Assembly (NCBI GenBank): GCA_905331475.1
Contig: CAJNYU010001119.1
Span: 1 to 64,000, forward strand
DNA: 64,000 nt
Direction of reading: 5' to 3'
Source of the DNA: Rotaria socialis
Lineage: Eukaryota; Rotifera; Eurotatoria; Philodinida; Philodinidae
This document shows positions 1-10,069 of the stretch, one piece after another. Each line of letters opens with the position of its first letter. The stretch's first letter is position 1. Position numbers and translations under genes: made by a program. Below the pieces are notes generated by a model, which was not told the DNA's origin, ran no database searches, and saw only the letters and a program-made list of their open reading frames with translations.

Positions 1-119
1 TTTCATCAATCATTAATATTAATGAATTAAGTTTTTCTCAGAAAACATTAAGCATTAATATTAATGGTTAATGAGAAACATTAACATTAATATAAAATTA
101 ATGTTAATGGCCCACCCCT
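1..119. mobile_element. Right end of a hAT-like terminal-inverted-repeat element (cut by window edge)
   Basis: The minus strand reads TAGGGGTGGGCC inward from position 119, a common hAT-superfamily terminal motif. The interior is a run of short AATATTAATG-type palindromes. The left end lies outside the window, so neither the partner repeat nor a target-site duplication can be checked. Confidence 0.4.
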
Positions 120-268
120 AATGATAATTCTGTTGTTGATCGATGATTACTACCATTAACAACTTCTGATGAATCTTCAACTTGATCAAAAAATAATTTT
201 TCATATTCAGGTGTATGTTTTCGTTCTAAATGTTTCAAAAAAATTGCTAAAAAGTCCACATTTATCCT
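108..268 (-). pseudogene. BED-type zinc-finger fragment, possibly hAT-transposase-derived
   Basis: On the minus strand an open stretch reads through FLKHLERKHTPEYEKL. This resembles the second half of a BED zinc finger, where a leucine-rich helix carries the HLxxxH pair and is followed by the usual PEY. It begins just after an acceptor-like CTAG at about 269 and runs into the terminal repeat, where it stops at about 108. Only the C-terminal half of a BED finger is visible, with no transposase catalytic core. It could be an exon of a domesticated BED protein disrupted by the element or a transposase remnant. The assignment rests on one motif. Confidence 0.4.
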
Positions 269-578
269 AGTCTATCCGAAAAAATCAAATGAAAATATTT
301 ACATAGTAAATTGGAATCGAATGAAGTGAGATTCCTTTTGAACAGTTCATCGAATTCGATAATAAACTTTTGATAAGTTTATAACATCAAATACAATGAG
401 AATGTTTTTGGAATTAGTCGAATTCGGATTTTCTAAGAATAGATAGAATGAAGTCGAATAAAGATTAGTCAATGATTTTATTGAATCAAATTGAATGATA
501 TTGTTTTGGAAAAGTAGATCGAATCCAATCGCATAAAAATCATATCTAATGGAATCATACATTTTTCATTCGTTACAG

Positions 579-971
579 TGTGTATGCTACATTCTCTTGT
601 TTCTATTAAGATGTTCAACAATTACAATTTACTTGATTTGATGGCTACCGATTACGGAAATTATGCCTGTAAAATTTTGCGAATAGTTTTTTCTCAAGAT
701 GAACTCAATAGTTCGATACTGCCACCTGGTAAACCTCATTTTAGACGTCAGCCACTTGATCAAGATCGCTTCAAAATTTGTATGGGTATGTATATTTTTT
801 TCAAGTTTTTTCGGACTTGAAAGTTTTCGTTCTTTAATAGATCCATTGTGGTATACATTTAAATTGGATGTAGTAAATTTTGGTTTATTTTATCAAGCAC
901 TTTTACGAAGAAAATTAACTGATTTCTTAATCGAAGAACGTCGACGTGAACCAACTAAAGAAGCTCGATAA
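579..971 (+). CDS. Small BEN-domain-like protein, two exons (possibly 5'-partial)
   Basis: Exon 1 is 579-785 and exon 2 is 841-971. The intron is 55 bp with GTATGT..TAG, phase 1. The first ATG at 584 lies 5 nt after an acceptor-like TTACAG at 573-578, so this may be an internal exon or a trans-spliced start. The 110-aa product reads ACKILRIVFSQDELNSS, then a basic loop and PLDQDRF. This matches the BEN-domain pattern, in which an L-L-hydrophobic helix and EEL are followed by a basic loop and LDPER. Exon 2 ends with a helix rich in R/K/E. BEN domains bind DNA or chromatin in animals. No other domain is visible and the protein is short, so it may be a fragment of a longer gene. Confidence 0.45.
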
Positions 972-2695
972 TCAATACAACGAAATGAGACACAGCAAAG
1001 AAGTCAAGCAGACTTTTGACGAATTACTCGACTGGACTTTTTTTTCTATTTGTTTTTTCGATTGTCATGAAAAATTGCATTTTTGTATATGTGATATTAT
1101 AGTTGAAAAATAAATATGAGAATTGGTACAATCATGTGAAACATATAGCATGATATTTTTTTATTAACGGAGGTGCTGATAATAGAGTAAAACAAATAGA
1201 CGATCAGATATATGATCGTAAAGAAACACCAATATGGTGGCTTAGAACATTGTTCAGCCAAACATGTGATAGTATACTATAACCGTAAGTCGTCGTAATT
1301 CATCGTAATGCTCGTCCTCGGGATCTGGCTATGAAAGGTGAATCTTTTATCCTAAGTCAAGATCAAGAAATTATAAAAAATCAATATCATTATGATATGA
1401 TAAAATAAAAGTTAATAATCATAAAAATGAATATTCAAGACGTTTCAAACTATTGAATTTCAATGGAGCTATCGAAAATCTCATTGAGAAAGGTCGCTAC
1501 AACTGCAAAAAGTCAAAAGCAAGTTGACGATATAAATTGTTGCCTCTGAAGGGCTCGAAATTCAAACAGAACGCGAAAAAGTTTATAGTCTCGAGTTTTG
1601 AATACTCGTCGCGCCACTCGCTAGCTTTTTAAGGTCTACTTGGGTGGTGAAGATGGTAATAGTGAAACTGCTGTGGATGCAAGTAAAATAGGAGAAGAGC
1701 GTGGCGATACATTGGTGGGCAGTGAACACAATTCGAATGATGATGATCATGATGAGTTCGCAATCGCAGTATTCACAGTATATTGAGTGTGAGGATGTGT
1801 GTGCAGATATGTATGGATACGCATGGTTTTTATTCTTCTACACTCACATGCATTGGATGACAACAACACGATGATCACTCAATTTCGGAATCGGATGCGA
1901 TTCTAAGAGTGCCTAGGAATTGGTAGTAACTGGTTCTGTGGGATGAACTGATTCTCCAATGTTCAACACCGCAGAATAAAATGTCTTCGCATTTTCTTGC
2001 ACAAATGGTGTTTGAGCTATGTTAACTTATGTGTAATACATCGATATTTTTATATAGAGCCGGTTTCAATTCAAACTCGCCAATATCCTTTGCTCAAATA
2101 ATGTTTACCTTCAGTATCGGCTGGAACTCTAACTGCTGATGTACTACTGTGACGTTCTATGATGAGAGCGTTCATGCATCACTTTTTATCTTCTGACTTT
2201 TCCTTTTCAACATATATCCTGTCGTTCATGCGTTTTTAACGAAGATTAGCTTGTTGCTTATTCTGTTGGCCGGAACACATATATCATCTTCCATGTCTAT
2301 CTTTCCTTCTCTCTTGGCTGCGTATATAAACGCATGCTGTGGATGTAAACAATGCGATTTGTGATATGAAGAAGCTAAATAAAACGTAGTTCCATCAGCG
2401 CAAGCATATCTTGTATCGAAAATCGTCACAATTACTTGTTAACAGTCGTGTAAAAAAGATCGGTTACCTATTGTAAAAGATGATTTGCTGCATAGGTGAT
2501 AGTTGTTTGAAAATTTTATCTTACCATTTTCAAGCTACAAATAGAATTGCTATTACATTTAGTGGCAGTAGTAAATAAATAGTCTTATCGCGCAATGATG
2601 AAATTTGAGACTACACTTTTGTGATAGATAGTGCATCTGTTTCAATAAGAACCCATTGTAAAGTAGTGCAGTTATTGTGCATTCGTTATCGTATG
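972..2695. other. Intergenic tract with no confident gene
   Basis: About 1.7 kb. One open frame at about 1636-1785 (+) would encode an acidic peptide rich in G, E and D with no start and no recognised family. A 67-codon open frame at 2226-2429 (-) also has no recognisable domain. Both look like decayed exons or chance frames. Nothing else is supported. Confidence 0.5.
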
Positions 2696-3115
2696 GCTTT
2701 GCAAGTAAACAAATCTGAAGTAGTCGAACAAGTGAGAGCAGTCTTTACTGAGTACGAACGGGCGTTGATTGACAATGATGTCAGAACCATGAATACGCTC
2801 TTTTGGAGTGCACCAGAATCGGTTCGCTATGGAATCGCCGATATTCAACATGGTGGAGCAGCCATATGCACATGGCGTGCTAATTGTCAGCCGGTATCGC
2901 CTCAAAGACAGATTCATCATACAATCATTACAACATTCGGTACTGATTTTGCAACTGTCAGCACCGAGTTCACTGATGATAACGATTCATCTCGACACGG
3001 ACGACAAATGCAGACTTGGGCTAGATTAGGACCGATATCCGATATGGATAATGGTTGGAAAATTGTTGCCGCTCATGTTAGTCTGGTATCATCAATCCAG
3101 TGCGTAAAAACATAG
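2696..3115 (+). CDS. DUF3225 / AtzH-HpxZ-like protein (SnoaL/NTF2-like fold), bacterial type
   Basis: Single-exon ORF. The ATG at 2696 gives 139 aa, close to the bacterial family length; an in-frame start at 2621 would add 25 unmatched residues. The fold family is the NTF2-like cone. In bacteria these proteins sit beside AtzE/AtzG-type amidases. Pseudomonas AtzH is reported to convert 1,3-dicarboxyurea to allophanate during cyanuric acid breakdown, and HpxZ belongs to oxalurate catabolism. AtzH needs Tyr22 and Arg46 (recalled from the literature); here Tyr21 in FTEYERAL and Arg45 in ESVRYG have exactly the same spacing. Other blocks are LFW-SAPESVRYG and the C-terminal GWKIVAAHVS. Absence of introns and the bacterial family imply horizontal transfer. 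The exact substrate cannot be told from sequence. Confidence 0.78.
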   Translation, partial: ALQVNKSEVVEQVRAVFTEYERALIDNDVRTMNTLFWSAPESVRYGIADIQHGGAAICTWRANCQPVSPQRQIHHTIITTFGTDFATVSTEFTDDNDSSRHGRQMQTWARLGPISDMDNGWKIVAAHVSLVSSIQCVKT

Positions 3116-4799
3116 CAATATATAGATTTTTACTAAATACATTGTCAGATTTCGCTATTTCATCTTATTATTAAAAGTATACACAACGTAACTCGAACAA
3201 TATAAATTAAAAGTTAGAAACAATTCTAGCTGTCACAGAGTCACTATTTGGCCGACTAGTAAATATTGTATATTTACACAAAGTATAATACAATAAGTGA
3301 TAGGCACATATTTAGTTGATTTGACGAAAGAAATTTCATCTCCGACGTGGTACTTATGTATTTATTGATAGAAAATCTCTAAACAGTAGCTGGAACTTTT
3401 TCTTCTTTTTATTTATACTCTAAACTGCAAGCACTTGCTCATCGTGATCAAAACTCATCGTTCCCAATGTGAATATAGATAGTTGAGAGTCACTATTAAA
3501 TGATGACATCTTCTTCGGATGCTTGCTCGCTAGAATAAATACTTCAATTGCGACGATTTCTGATAGAAGGAATGTTAGTGCTGATGGTATTACATTTTAT
3601 TCGCTTCTTCAAAAATCAATCACGCCGATTACATATAAAGCACACACTTAAATAGTGAATCATTTGAGAGAAGGAAAGAGAGAGAGAAATAAAGGTAATA
3701 GGTAAGGTGAGAAGAAATGGCACCGCAAGGCCAAACATCATGTATAGATTGCATTCGAATTGAATCGTTACATCGCCGAATGGAATTTGGACGCTCTCTG
3801 CATATAACGCTACATCGATGTTCTACTGTAGTTATGGTGATGTCATTTGACTGCTCTTATGCACGTCCTTGATAATGGCGATGATAATATAACACTGCTA
3901 CCTTTTTCTGTTTATCAGTATTAGTTTCACATACATTTAGTTTGCCTTGTGCTACCACAAAATAAAATTTTGTTTGACTTATTTTTTTTATAACTTTATG
4001 AGTTGTTTGATGTCAAATAAGAGTCATATTATCCATCTTATAAAATAAGTGTGCAAGTACCGATTACAACTATAACCATTGTCTGGATTGAATAATATTG
4101 TTTAGATACGCATGAAGAAAGCACAAAAGAAAGTAGATCGGTTTATTTAGACGATTATAGAATACATAAACATATTGAAAGCAAACATGAAAAAAAGGAA
4201 TACAACAATAACTTGAATACATGTCTAAGACGATTATGAATACGATTCACAAAGTAATATGATAGAAAGATAAACACTAATTTCGTTAGAGAAAAAAGCA
4301 TTTACGTATCTCTCTACGGACGAATAAAATGCTCGCTTAAGAAACTGACGTGAACGATGTGTAGCGTTTATTTTATTTTTATCCTTGTTCTATTAAAGAT
4401 ACGTATGGCAAGAACACGAGATAGTTGGGGTCCACTGACCATGTTAACACAAAAAACAAATAGATAAATGCATTTTAAATTATATGACCTTACAAATCTT
4501 ATGATACATTAAAGCTTGCGCAACATTCATGTATACATTTCATTTCATACTCGTAATCTAGCTCGTGCAAGTAATAAGTTTTACGGCATTCAAAATCACC
4601 GGTAGGATGAAGTATATAAAAGCAACTCATTTGATCTCCTGTTGGCTTCTGCATTAGTGACTGGATTCAGCACATTCTAGAAAGCTCTGAACTACAAAGA
4701 AAAATCTGATAATACGGATGATTCTGACGGAAGCAAGAAGACTACGACTATATATTATGACATACCAGCATGAGAACGCCCAATTTTTTATGTTTTCAG
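3116..4799. other. Intergenic region between the two bacterial-type genes
   Basis: No ORF of note and no recognisable remnant of an amidase (AtzE) or of AtzG. A TATA-like TATATAAAAG occurs near 4613 and a heat-shock-element-like TTCTAGAA at about 4675-4682, but no gene start follows within a sensible distance. Otherwise it is AT-rich unique sequence. Confidence 0.4.
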
Positions 4800-4989
4800 T
4801 ACCCAGGTCAAAAAGTCAGATGTAAGATCTTAATATTTCATAAGATTTTCTATAATCTTAGAGTTATATTTTACGACACAGTAAGATCTTTCAAGAATTT
4901 GATCTGATGGCTTGACTTAAGATTTCAGTCACCACGATTTTTTTGTCGGATCTTATCAGAGCTTGACATCTGATTGTTTCCCCTGGGTA
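4800..4989. mobile_element. Short TIR element (MITE) of ~190 bp
   Basis: The left end reads TACCCAGG, then AGTCAGATGT and AAGATC. The right end, reverse-complemented, reads TACCCAGG, then AATCAGATGT and, after a short insertion, AAGATC. These give imperfect terminal inverted repeats of about 30 bp. Both ends carry TA, consistent with a TA target duplication of the Tc1/mariner type. There is no coding capacity. Confidence 0.6.
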
Positions 4990-5111
4990 TAGTCGATAGG
5001 TCGATATAGTTGAGGTCTACTAGCGATCATGAATAGAATACATGAATAAGACGATTATCTTCGTTCATAAGCCGTGTACGTACTAGTCATATTTTCCATT
5101 TCATGAAAATC

Positions 5112-5197
5112 ACCCAGGTCGATCAACTTGTATCGTACACATTACCGTATGCGGCCGTTTATGATCGTGACAGGTCGTCGTAATGTTCGACCTGGGT
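5112..5197. mobile_element. Second, smaller TIR element (~86 bp) with the same end motif
   Basis: The left end is ACCCAGGTCGA and the right end is TCGACCTGGGT, a perfect 11-bp inverted repeat beginning with the same ACCCAGG as the element at 4800. The interior is unrelated and short. It is probably an internally deleted relative. Confidence 0.5.
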
Positions 5198-5554
5198 ATT
5201 CAAGATGATCGAACATTTGTATAGAACCATTGTTTATAACGTTCTATTTCTTCAACATAAGGACCCAGATTCACTTACGTAAAGCTATTTTTCGAGATGA
5301 ATAAAAAGGAGATGAGCCGATCCTCGATCTCCAGATCCTATGGATTTTATTGAATTCCGATATCTGCTTTCACTCCTTGGTGATACCCGCAATACTTTTC
5401 ATATTGCTAGTTCTACTTTTAGATCCTCTCTTGAGTATCACGCCATAACGTATGTTGGATTAATGATAGAATGAATGGTGTATGTTCAATATATAGTTTT
5501 AGATAGATCATATTATATTCATTATCTCAACTGTATATTAAAAATTCAATCACC

Positions 5555-6241
5555 ATGAATATGGACAATAGTGCAATGATCGAAGCTGAGCCTTACTCAT
5601 TCGAATTTTTTCCAAAGCAATGCGCATTACTGATTATCGACATGCAACGCGATTTCTTAGAAGACGGTGGTTTTGGTGCTATGCTCGGCAATGACGTTGC
5701 ACAGCTCCGTCGAACCATCGAACCAAACCGTACGTTATTATCAACTTGGCGAGCTGCTGGGCTTTTAGTTATACATACTCGTGAAGGTCATCGCTCGGAT
5801 TTGAGAGATCTACCGCTGACCAAGAAGATTCGTGGTCAAAATAGAATCTGTATTGGTGATGTTGGCCCAATGGGTCGGATTTTAGTACGAGGCGAGCCTG
5901 GTCACGATATTATTCCTGAACTTTATCCGTTACCAAATGAATCGATAATTGATAAACCAGGCAAAGGTGCATTTTATGCAACCGACTTACATGTTATCCT
6001 GCAGAATCTAAACATCAAGCAATTGATCATTACTGGGGTGACCACTGAAGTATGCGTTCATACAACTGTTCGCGAAGCCAACGATCGTGGATATGATTGT
6101 CTTGTTCTTGAGGATTGCGTGGGATCTTACTGTCCAGAATTTCAAACAGCAGGATTGAACATGATCAAAGCACAAAAAGGTATTTTTGGCTGGGTATCAC
6201 ACTCAGCCAAGGTGCTTGCAATCCTCGGAAAATCAACATAG
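5555..6241 (+). CDS. Isochorismatase-family cysteine hydrolase, biuret-hydrolase (BiuH)-like, bacterial type
   Basis: Single-exon 228-aa ORF of the usual length for the family, whose members hydrolyse amide or ureido bonds through a Cys nucleophile. Asp29 lies in LLIIDMQRDF, Lys134 in IIDKPGKGAF and Cys167 in GVTTEVCVHTT. The D-K-C spacing (105 and 33 residues) nearly equals that recalled for Rhizobium BiuH (D36, K142, C175). GEPGHDIIPELYP and the stretch from VREANDRGYDC to GIFGW are typical of the bacterial biuret/ureidoacrylate branch. Biuret hydrolase yields allophanate and ammonia. No introns are present. An AATAAA lies at 6375-6380. The ATG at 5555 is chosen; Met3 is an alternative. Its nearest coding neighbour upstream is the AtzH-like gene, which suggests a shared nitrogen-scavenging role (inference). 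The substrate could also be another ureido compound. Confidence 0.85.
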   Translation: MNMDNSAMIEAEPYSFEFFPKQCALLIIDMQRDFLEDGGFGAMLGNDVAQLRRTIEPNRTLLSTWRAAGLLVIHTREGHRSDLRDLPLTKKIRGQNRICIGDVGPMGRILVRGEPGHDIIPELYPLPNESIIDKPGKGAFYATDLHVILQNLNIKQLIITGVTTEVCVHTTVREANDRGYDCLVLEDCVGSYCPEFQTAGLNMIKAQKGIFGWVSHSAKVLAILGKST

Positions 6242-7465
6242 AAACTTATACAAACTTTTGCAGAACAACAGTGAGCGTTGAGAAATTTGAACCACACCGT
6301 TTACTGTAACTTTAAAAAAAGAAAAGACAGAAGTGTGGAGTGATCTAGAGCGCATACATTTTTGGATAACTCAAAATAAAAAGGCAATATCTGCTTCTTC
6401 TCTATGTTTCCAACCCAAATATTTTTCTGTTGAAGTAGATACGATAAAATTTTAGATAAAATGGTAAGATATTACGTCACGTCAGTATCACTAGTAAGAA
6501 AGGTTGGCAATTTATAATATTACAATTCTATGTGTTGATGAAAACAAATGATTGTTTAAAAGTATATCTTTCTCCGTTGAAACCTGTACTGAACGAACGT
6601 AAAATAGATGGCTAACTTGAATTCGACGGTGGAAGGATGAGTGAAGATAGAATTGCTGAAGATCCCAGTGCTTATTCATGAAAGATCGTAAGTCACATGC
6701 GATACACAGATATATGATTAAGCAAATATTTTTCATAGATAACATCTTTTAATTCATTTATTTTTGGTTTTGGCTGTTTTCACTAGATCAGTTCAGTTTT
6801 ATGTAAAGAAGTGAAGTCTCTCAATTTTTTATCCACATTGTGCTAATTTTACTCATGTTGGATACTACAGACATTAGCTGGTATATCAGAGACGTCATTT
6901 TCATTGAAAACTGAAGAGAAGTCGTTCAATTGAATCCAAGTTTCAAGTTTGACACTACTAACTGTGTCATAAGAATGAATTATATTTTCCTACATGGTAG
7001 CAGCTCTTAAGTAAACAAAAGAAGTATTAATTAAAACATATATATTACTGCGGGGTTTTGTAAAAAGTTTTAGGTCTTTTTTAAATCTTTCGTCAGAACA
7101 AGACTATATATATCACAAAACCTGATATTTCGTCGCCACCTACTGTGCTTATCAAGAGAGATGGATTGGATGAAAAGAAATAGCCAATCAAAACCACCTA
7201 GAAAATGTATACAAAATATACGGTTTTCAAAATATTTGCTATTACAGGCTATAGATTAAAAAATATAATCAATGATTGACATAAAAATAAATATGATCGA
7301 TCCATATGTGTTTTCATGTATACTATTAAAGTGTGCTATGTTATTCGAAACAACACTTCGATGTTTTATTTATTTGAAAATTAAATTCTGTTTCAGATAT
7401 TTATCGATAGCAGTGTAGTTTCTTTTTTTTGACTATTAATTTCGTTCGTCAAAATATAATTCAAT
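6242..7465. other. Intergenic region
   Basis: 3' flank of the hydrolase, with an AATAAA poly(A) signal at 6375-6380, and 5' flank of the first acyl-CoA synthetase. No ORF, repeat or RNA gene recognised. Confidence 0.5.
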
Positions 7466-9752
7466 ATGCTACGACGACGTCTATGTGATCTTGTCAATCG
7501 AAAAAATCTTTTATCGTTATCTTATCGTACTGTTTATCGTTCAGCACTCGATAACCCTAATAAAATTGCTGTGATTGATTCAAATGGTCGATATTCATAT
7601 TCACATCTTCTTGCAGCTAGTGTTCAATTACGTGATAAACTTCTTTCTGTAACTGATGATAAACAAAAATCTGCTCATAAACGTATCGCCTTTCTTTGTA
7701 ATCCAGATGCATCATTCGTTGTAGCTCAATGGACATGTTGGCTGTCGCGTGCAATATGTATTCCACTTTGTAAAGATCATCCACAAGCATTGCTTGATTA
7801 TTATATTGATGATGCTAAATGTTCACATTTAATTGTGTCACCGGAATATGAAAAATTACTTCGACCACTTGCTGATAAATTTAAAATACCATTAATTATA
7901 CTTACAAATAAAGATGTTCAATTAGATGAAAAAAAAACATATTTCCAGTTACCCAATCAACAAGAGTTAGACATTTTTTCTAAAAGTACCGACGATGCTC
8001 TTATTTTATATACATCTGGAACAACAGGCAAACCAAAAGTAAATTTTAATTAGTTCGCTTCTTTTTCGGTAAAATATATTTTAAATTAACTAGGGCGTTG
8101 TGCATACAGTTACTACATTACGAGCTCAAATGGATGCCATGCTTTCAGCTTGGCGTTTAACTAAAAATGACACAGTATTAAATGTTCTTCCGCTTCATCA
8201 TGTTCATGGAATGATTAATTGTGTCATGTCACCCCTCTATGCTGGTGGTACAGTAGTTATGATGAATAAATTTGATGCTGAACAGGTATAATTAAAAACA
8301 TGAATTAACTTTTATTTTTAAATGACAGTTTTTGCTCTGGTTCAGACATGGAATCATCTACTCAATGATCGTAATCCATCAGTTAATGTTTTTTCAGCTG
8401 TACCAACAATTTACATAAAATTAATGGAACATATTAAAAATTCATCTAACAAAGATGTGAAAAAATTATGTTCTGATCATATACGGTATGAAAAAGAAAA
8501 GATCGGCATAATTTTGTTAAGTAGTGTTTTGTTTTCATTTCTAGGCTTTTTCTTTCTGGTTCATCAGCTTTGCCAGAGTCGATATTTCAAAAATGGCATG
8601 AGCTAACAGGCTTTGAAATTGTTGAACAATTCGGCTCATCAGAAACAGGACGCGTTCTATCAAATAAACTTGAAGGCAATAAATTAGCTGGTAATTAGCT
8701 TGCTAAATTAGTATACTTCAAAATCTTGAAACTATTTTAGGTCGAGTTGGTCTTCCAATGCCTGATTTAAAAGTACGTTTAGTACAAAAAGATGATAACA
8801 ATATAGATAAAATTGTAGTTGAAGGCACTTATGATAAAGTGAACATTTTTCAAGAAGGTAGGTACTCAAAAAGCACTTGCCAGTTAGTCATATGAAAATA
8901 CTTCATATCTTCAGTGTGCTTTAATCTGTAGAGAAATTTTCAAGGTTTGTTGCTTGTATGAGCAAGCATAGTTGAGCTCGATTTCGTGAGTGGAAAACAA
9001 GTTATAATAGTTTGAGTCACTCTGAATTTTATTGCTCAAAAGCAAAAGGAGATGAGCACAACCTGTGATGAATTTCATATCATCGAAAAAAAATCGGCTG
9101 CGGATATGAAATATTTGTATCGTGTAGTTACGCTTTATAATTGATCGGAAAAAAAATTTGATTGTTTTGTAGAAAAAGATGGAAAAGTACAAGGGGAAGT
9201 CTATGTTAAAGGTCCTACAATATTCAAATATTATTTCAATAAAGAAGAAGCTACTCGTAAAGCATTCGATTCTGAAGGATATTATATCATGGGTAAGTGT
9301 CTAGTTGGTCATTCATAGAATGAGAAATTTAACTTAAATTTAATATTATTTTAGGAGATATGGCTGAATATGATAAACAGAATAATACATTTCGCATTCT
9401 TGGTCGATCGTCTGTTGACATTATAAAATCTGGTGGTTACAAAATATCATCATTAGATATTGAATCCGTTATTCTTCATCATCCATTAGTTAATGAATGT
9501 GTAGTTATTGGTGTCAAAGACTTAGAATGGGGAGAACGTGTTACAGCTATTGTTGTTCTTCAACCTGGAAAGAAAGAGCAAGATTTAACACTTGAACAGT
9601 TACGAGATTATTGTAAAAAGAAATTACCTGCGTATCAATGTCCAACACGATTGAAAATTGTTGATAAACTCGAGCGAAATGCTGTTGGAAAAGTAAATAA
9701 AAAAGAATTGAATGCAAAACTATTTCCACCATCATCAACCAATAAAAACTAA
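7466..9752 (+). CDS. ACSF3: Malonyl-CoA/methylmalonyl-CoA synthetase, ACSF3-like, copy A (7 exons)
   Basis: Exons: 7466-8038, 8094-8285, 8346-8485, 8545-8690, 8741-8857, 9173-9292, 9355-9752, in frame throughout and giving 561 aa (human ACSF3 is about 576). The enzyme belongs to the ANL adenylate-forming superfamily and activates malonate and methylmalonate to CoA thioesters in mitochondria. Evidence is a basic N-terminus starting MLRRRLCDLVNRK that fits a targeting peptide, the AMP-binding P-loop LYTSGTTGKPKG split by intron 1, the ACSF3-typical [16 protein letters not shown], the hinge region GRSSVDIIKSGGYKI, and the C-terminal catalytic Lys region GKVNKKE. Intron 5 is long (315 bp); the others are about 50-60 bp. 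A second copy follows in tandem. Confidence 0.9.
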
Positions 9753-10069
9753 ATCAATTTTTTCACTTACAACACTGTCGATTTTATTTTTGTGATCTAA
9801 TATATTTTAATGAATCAATTGATTATTATTTTATTTTCTCTTTGTCTCTAGAATAAAAAAGATAGATTGTAATTTCGTTTTATAGTTTTTAATTATAGAA
9901 ATCAATAATACAATTCCAATGATTAGTGTAGAAAATTACACGTTTACTTTGATAGATCGTTTTTGATCCTAAAAATCATTTGATACTATCATTTTCATTG
10001 AATTTTCTGTGTAGATTTGATATTTTAAAACGTTCACTAGAAAATATCATAGGCTACTTTTGTTTACAG

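Noticed and set aside
347..562. Minus-strand 71-codon ORF near the left end
   Set aside because: Composed of GAATCGAAT-like degenerate repeats, with no protein family and no splice context.
2226..2429. Minus-strand 67-codon ORF beside the AtzH-like gene, considered as a third transferred gene
   Set aside because: Somewhat protein-like but without any recognised motif, flanking exon or conserved neighbour; left unassigned.
4613..4682. TATA-like TATATAAAAG and heat-shock-element-like TTCTAGAA as a promoter
   Set aside because: The next coding start is about 900 bp away and two MITEs intervene; single motifs occur by chance in AT-rich DNA.
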